DNA of 35,052 nt from a bacterium BMS3Bbin08 (lineage in GTDB: Bacteria; Nitrospirota; Thermodesulfovibrionia; UBA6902; BMS3Bbin08). The notes below the pieces were generated by a model. The model did not search any database. It was given only the letters and a program-made list of their open reading frames with translations, and was not told the DNA's origin. Below, piece by piece: positions 31,950-35,052 of the stretch. The stretch's first letter is position 1, and each line of letters starts with the position of its first letter. Where the stretch lies: assembly GCA_002897775.1 (NCBI GenBank), contig BDTR01000034.1, positions 1 through 35,052 of the forward strand, read 5' to 3'. A program made the position numbers and the translations under genes.

Positions 31950-32744
31950 ATGGATATTTTTTATAAAAAATTGTCAAAGAAGATTAAAGCTATTAGGAAA
32001 AGATTAGGGCTTTCCCAGGAAGCCCTTGCTAAAGAGCTGGGTATTAACAGGGTTGCAGTCTCTCAAATAGAGAATGGTGAGAGGAAGATAAGCGCTGAGG
32101 AAATTGTAAAATTATCCAAGGTTTTTAACATACCTTCGGATGTGCTTCTTGATTTGGATAAAGATATTAAAGTAATTCTCGAGAAAAACATTAGACAAAA
32201 GCCAAAGAAAAAAAGCGAAATAAGGATAAGTGTACCGCAGAAAAATCTTGATAAATTCAAAGAGGTATTGCTTTATATTTTAAGTAAAGTAGGTTCAAAA
32301 CCGAATATTGGAGAATCTGTTTTATATAAACTTTTTTATTTCATCGACTTTAACTATTATGAAAAATATGAAGATCAACTGATAGGCGCAACATATATAA
32401 AGAATCATTATGGGCCTACGCCTATTGAATTTATTAAAATTGTTGAGGATATGGAAGGAAAAGATTTAATAAAAGTTCAGGATAATTACTTTCAGTATCC
32501 GCAAACCAAATATTTACCTAAAAGAGAGTCCGATCTGACAAAAATAAATACACTGGAGCAGAAGGTTATTGATGATGTTTTGAATACTCTCTCTGACATG
32601 AACGCAACGCAAATCAGTTATTATTCTCATAATGATGTTCCATGGCGGACAACAGATGATGGTGCAGTTATAGATTATGAATCAGTATTCTATCGTACTC
32701 CGCCGTATTCAGTAAGGGATTACAGTGACGAAGATATTCAATGA
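31950..32744 (+). CDS. XRE-family antitoxin with Panacea (SocA/DUF4065) domain
   Basis: 264 aa. An HTH_XRE domain (about 8-62: IRKRLGLSQEALAKELGINR), a basic linker (KNIRQKPKKKSE), then a Panacea domain (about 105-200). Its typical blocks are ILSKVGSKPNIGESVLYKLF, FIDFNYYEKYEDQLIGATYI and NHYGPTPIEFIKIVEDM. Panacea is a promiscuous antitoxin domain known to neutralise unrelated toxins. The 20-nt overlap with the RelE-like gene downstream identifies the toxin. The HTH would give autorepression at the upstream promoter. Confidence 0.82.
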   Translation: MDIFYKKLSKKIKAIRKRLGLSQEALAKELGINRVAVSQIENGERKISAEEIVKLSKVFNIPSDVLLDLDKDIKVILEKNIRQKPKKKSEIRISVPQKNLDKFKEVLLYILSKVGSKPNIGESVLYKLFYFIDFNYYEKYEDQLIGATYIKNHYGPTPIEFIKIVEDMEGKDLIKVQDNYFQYPQTKYLPKRESDLTKINTLEQKVIDDVLNTLSDMNATQISYYSHNDVPWRTTDDGAVIDYESVFYRTPPYSVRDYSDEDIQ

Positions 32745-33105
32745 TATTCGTAAACTCGCGGAATTCGATAGGGATTTCAAAAAACTCGTCAAGAAGTTTA
32801 AAACGCTTGATGAAGATCTAAGCACATTTATTGCTAATCAGCTAAAACTGACTCATAAACTTAATATTGATAATAAAGGTGTTGTTCGAATATCTGATCT
32901 TGAAATTGAGTATCCACAGATATATAAGGCTAAGAAGTTTCCATGTAAGGCTTTAAAAGGCAAGGGTGCTGCAAGCGGCATCCGGGTTATATATGCGCAC
33001 TTTGAAAAAGAGAATATTATTGAATTTGTAGAAATTTATTACAAAGGCAATAAAGAGAACGAGGATAGAGAAAGAATATTTAAGCATTACAGTAAAGAAA
33101 GTTAA
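32725..33105 (+). CDS. RelE/ParE-like toxin paired with the Panacea antitoxin
   Basis: 126 aa. The N-terminal helices (LAEFDRDFKKLVKKFKTLDE) are followed by a beta-sheet with GAASGIRVIYAHFEKENIIE and FVEIYYKGNKENEDRERIFK, the usual layout of RelE-superfamily mRNA-interferase toxins. It is longer than typical RelE (about 90 aa). Start overlaps the antitoxin end, so expression is coupled. Target not predictable. Confidence 0.72.
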   Translation: MTKIFNDIRKLAEFDRDFKKLVKKFKTLDEDLSTFIANQLKLTHKLNIDNKGVVRISDLEIEYPQIYKAKKFPCKALKGKGAASGIRVIYAHFEKENIIEFVEIYYKGNKENEDRERIFKHYSKES

Positions 33106-34107
33106 ACTGACTATAAAAAGGCTGGGTAAAACCAAGAAGGGATTATCGCAATTATCCGGTGTTTACAGAAAATGGTATTAAAAAAAATATGAAGTGGCGA
33201 GAAGACTTGCGGGGGTGATAATGAGTGAGGGATCAAATTAAACTCGAAAAGCTGGAATAACAGAAGATCTATTCGCTCTTGCATGTTTAGTTGAAAGCAA
33301 TGGGCAGTTATCGGCTGCAAAACCATTTAAAGTATAAGTTGATTTTCGTCTGCACTCCCGATAAATCGGGAGTAAGCCGTATTCCCCGGCCACCCAAAGC
33401 TGTCTCAGTGCTTCCCGTACATTGTTATACATTTAAAACCAAGGAGTTAGACAAGAATGCAGTATGTTCCAGAATGGAACATACTGCATTAGTTCCGTGT
33501 GAAAGACTTTGATTTTTCAGACATTTTTTCTCCAAAGGCGAATCCGCCCGAGGCGGAGGATTCTGATTCTCCTTATTATTTCCGGAAAAATTCCCGCCAC
33601 AGGCGGATCGGTACAGGACTGAAAAAAGGGGACCCCGTGAAAATCGAATATTTTCCGGGACTCAGTCCTCGGAATTCTTTGAATTCCAGAGGGAAAAATT
33701 CAAAAGCGACCGCATGAAATAAAAAATAAAGACAAGTCCTTACGATCTCAGAGCCTACAGGCGAGGAGCAAATATCTGTTTGGAGTTTATCCCGTTCTTC
33801 GGGAGCGTTACAAAGGAAGTTATTTAAATTTAAAGCCACCACTACAACTACCCCCGCTCCCGTGGAATCTGTAAGATTCCCGGGACTAAATCCTCGCCCC
33901 ACTGCTTTCTTGCGAAAGCAAGAAGAGGGGCAGAGGGCCGTCCCGAGCCGTCACACCTGTCCTCCCTGTATTGATTTGAGAAGCAAATCAGGGGAGGAGT
34001 CAGTCGGCTTCAGTCCCTTCGGGTCTTACACAGCGCCCTTGATGAGCCTGCTCAAAAGATAAGGGAACTGTTTTGAGGATAGTTGAATAAGTAGTTAGAT
34101 ATTGATT
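33106..34107. other. Gene-free, hairpin-dense region
   Basis: I call no gene in about 1 kb. At 33240-33331 is a short frame (RKAGITEDLFALACLVESNG, then QLSAAKPFKV and a stop) that could be the end of a lost gene. From 33354 to 34021 there are at least ten perfect short hairpins, listed in the findings, the largest being the 15-bp one at 33456-33490. The stretch could be a structured RNA, or debris of repeats. Confidence 0.5.
33456..33490. repeat. 15-bp perfect hairpin
   Basis: AATGCAGTATGTTCC (33456-33470), loop AGAAT, GGAACATACTGCATT (33476-33490). No U-tract, so not a terminator. Confidence 0.75.
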
Positions 34108-34542
34108 TTATGCTATAACTTCTGCTTCCTTTTCTCTATTTGTCTTTCTTTCTTTCCCTTTCGCTTTCACTTTACCCACTGACCTCACTTTAACTCTTCT
34201 ACTTATTTTTTCTCTTTTTTTAATTAATCTGCTCGATGAAATAATTTCTTCTACTATTGTTGATACAACTTGAGCAGGACTTACCGAAACACCACTTTTA
34301 CTAAAGTTTTCCGCGATTCGATTTAACTCGTCCCAGTTTTTTTTCGAAAAACGAACTTTCCTCACAATTTCCGCCCCTTTAATAGTTGGCCGACCCCCAC
34401 TGGATGAAAGGAGAGACTTTATCTGCTCCCTAAGTATATCTAGAAAAGGGGGTGCGTAATAGAAAGGAACATGTATAGATTCATGACGTGACGCCCCCGT
34501 AATTTTCTTAATCTGTGATGTTGTGAATACTTTTTTAAGCAT
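34108..34542 (-). CDS. Small basic protein with HTH-like N-terminus and ribbon-helix-helix-like middle
   Basis: 144 aa from the ATG at 34542 (AGGAGG upstream); a longer reading from 34593 overlaps the preceding gene. The N-terminus VFTTSQIKKITGASRHESIH resembles a MerR-type helix-turn-helix. The middle (VRKVRFSKKNWDELNRIAEN, then SPAQVVSTIVEEII) resembles a ribbon-helix-helix strand and helices. The tail is very basic (KKREKISRRVKVRSVGKVKA). Probably DNA-binding; I do not recognise the family. Second gene of a minus-strand operon. Confidence 0.6.
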   Translation of the reverse strand: MLKKVFTTSQIKKITGASRHESIHVPFYYAPPFLDILREQIKSLLSSSGGRPTIKGAEIVRKVRFSKKNWDELNRIAENFSKSGVSVSPAQVVSTIVEEIISSSRLIKKREKISRRVKVRSVGKVKAKGKERKTNREKEAEVIA

Positions 34543-34564
34543 ATTATCCCTCCTAATCTTTATT

Positions 34565-34756
34565 TTAAATGTCGATATAATTAATCTGTCCATCTAAAAC
34601 AAACGCCACTGTTTCTTGCTTAGTTTTTCTGCCGAATTCTTTAAGAAGGTCTGTAATCTTCTTCAATGCTTGTTCTGTCAATTCACTTTCAGTAACAAAA
34701 GATACAACCATTCGTGTCTTTTCTATCATAACTCTTGTCGTAATAACTCCTTCCAC
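34565..34756 (-). CDS. Small protein of unknown function, first gene of the minus-strand pair
   Basis: 63 aa if started at the GTG at 34756, which has AGGAGG 7 nt upstream; the longer ATG reading from 34804 starts upstream of the predicted transcription start. The sequence VIEKTRMVVSFVTE-like (here MIEKTRMVVSFVTES), ELTEQALKKITDLLKEFGRK, QETVAFVLDGQINYIDI suggests a small alpha/beta fold. No family recognised. It ends 22 nt before the next gene. Confidence 0.6.
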   Translation of the reverse strand: MEGVITTRVMIEKTRMVVSFVTESELTEQALKKITDLLKEFGRKTKQETVAFVLDGQINYIDI

Positions 34757-34775
34757 ATTTTTACCTCCTGATACT

Positions 34776-34804
34776 ATAATAGAACTTTCTGCACCGAAAG
34801 TCAA
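34776..34804 (-). promoter_or_regulatory. Promoter of the two-gene minus-strand operon
   Basis: On the minus strand, TTGACT (34804-34799), a 17-nt spacer and TATTAT (34781-34776). The predicted start lies just before the ribosome-binding site of the GTG-started gene. Confidence 0.75.
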
Positions 34805-34983
34805 ATCTTTTATTTAGATGTAATGCAAGAGGCCGTGCGATAACATAAACTATGTGAAGTGATCCCTTACACTAACTATTTCTATTTATTGTAAATGAGA
34901 TTGGACAATATTTGACTAAAACTGTAATGAAGACTCCCCGCCGCAGAGACAGCGGGGTATCTGAGTTAGCAATGTTTTTTTTG
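34805..34983. other. Intergenic region with a CCCCGC hairpin
   Basis: CCCCGC (about 34937) and GCGGGG (about 34953) form a 6-bp hairpin followed by TATCTGAG and, further on, T8. This resembles a common dispersed CCCCGC...GCGGGGTAT repeat and may help terminate transcription. Otherwise nothing seen. Confidence 0.4.
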
Positions 34984-35052
34984 TTAAATTTTAAACAGTC
35001 TTAACTGTCCTGTCCTTCTTTCTATTTCTGCTTTATCAATATTCTGATTTTT
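34984..35052 (-). CDS. Possible C-terminal end of a minus-strand gene (runs off the right edge)
   Basis: The last 22 codons read KNQNIDKAEIERRTGQLRLF-KI and a stop, a plausible protein end. Too short to identify. Confidence 0.3.
   Translation of the reverse strand, partial: KNQNIDKAEIERRTGQLRLFKI

Noticed and set aside
33499-33717. 72-codon plus-strand reading in the hairpin-dense region
   Set aside because: Starts without a ribosome-binding site, and its sequence is dictated by short hairpins (FRKNSRHRRIG); no protein-like pattern.
1-35052. CRISPR arrays, rRNA, tRNA, prophage genes
   Set aside because: No regularly spaced repeats, no rRNA or tRNA signature and no phage structural, lysis or integrase genes were seen on either strand.

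Overview
The window looks like a chromosomal segment of a free-living, probably anaerobic, Gram-negative bacterium. Nitrospirota (Thermodesulfovibrionia-like) or a related Desulfobacterota-type lineage is my best guess. That placement is inference from gene style: a long rpoZ, many HisKA_2/HWE-type histidine kinases, a c-di-GMP-I riboswitch, an oxygen-binding diiron protein, and three toxin-antitoxin pairs. I see no rRNA, tRNA, CRISPR array, prophage or intact transposase gene.

Layout. 1-2430: the edge of a NusG/RfaH-type gene, then a secreted/anchored FN3 protein on the minus strand. Its promoter, c-di-GMP-I aptamer and terminator can all be read directly. 2796-4139: a lysine-ketoglutarate reductase/saccharopine dehydrogenase-like enzyme. 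4606-12452: a signalling block. It holds a giant Ser/Thr kinase-AAA ATPase-GAF-histidine kinase gene broken by frame changes and deletions, a REC-PAS response regulator, a convergent dCache-HAMP-PAS histidine kinase, and the wreck of an ABC-type binding-protein gene in front of that kinase. 12962-16194: a GT4 glycosyltransferase and a GH15 glucoamylase-type hydrolase. 16333-16725: rpoZ. 17403-18911: an oxygen-binding diiron (MBL-fold) protein followed by a frame-disrupted histidine kinase lacking its H-box. 18991-22077: a PhnD-type binding protein with a third HisKA_2 kinase. 22585: a cold-shock protein with a terminator in its leader. 23067-23698: VapBC. 23747-25744: a KefB-type antiporter. 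26180-29443: an operon-like run (three methyltransferases, a Cdd1 HhH protein, a DsrE-like protein) and a zinc-ribbon protein. It is preceded by an antiterminator/terminator leader that I cannot assign to a known riboswitch class. 29459-30445: SppA. 30655-33105: two more toxin-antitoxin pairs (AbrB/PIN and HTH-Panacea/RelE-like). 33106-34107: a gene-poor, hairpin-dense stretch. 34108-34756: a two-gene minus-strand operon of small, possibly DNA-binding proteins.

How it fits together. The dominant theme is signal transduction: four histidine-kinase genes, one response regulator, and two cases of a periplasmic binding protein sitting directly upstream of a HisKA_2 kinase. Several of these genes are decaying. 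RNA-level control recurs: three leaders carry an intrinsic terminator just upstream of the coding region. The most rewarding signals are the riboswitch-controlled surface protein with an internal lipobox-like segment, the unassigned leader before the methyltransferase operon, the 58-nt perfect repeat inside two kinase ATPase domains, and the hairpin-rich region at 33.3-34.0 kb.
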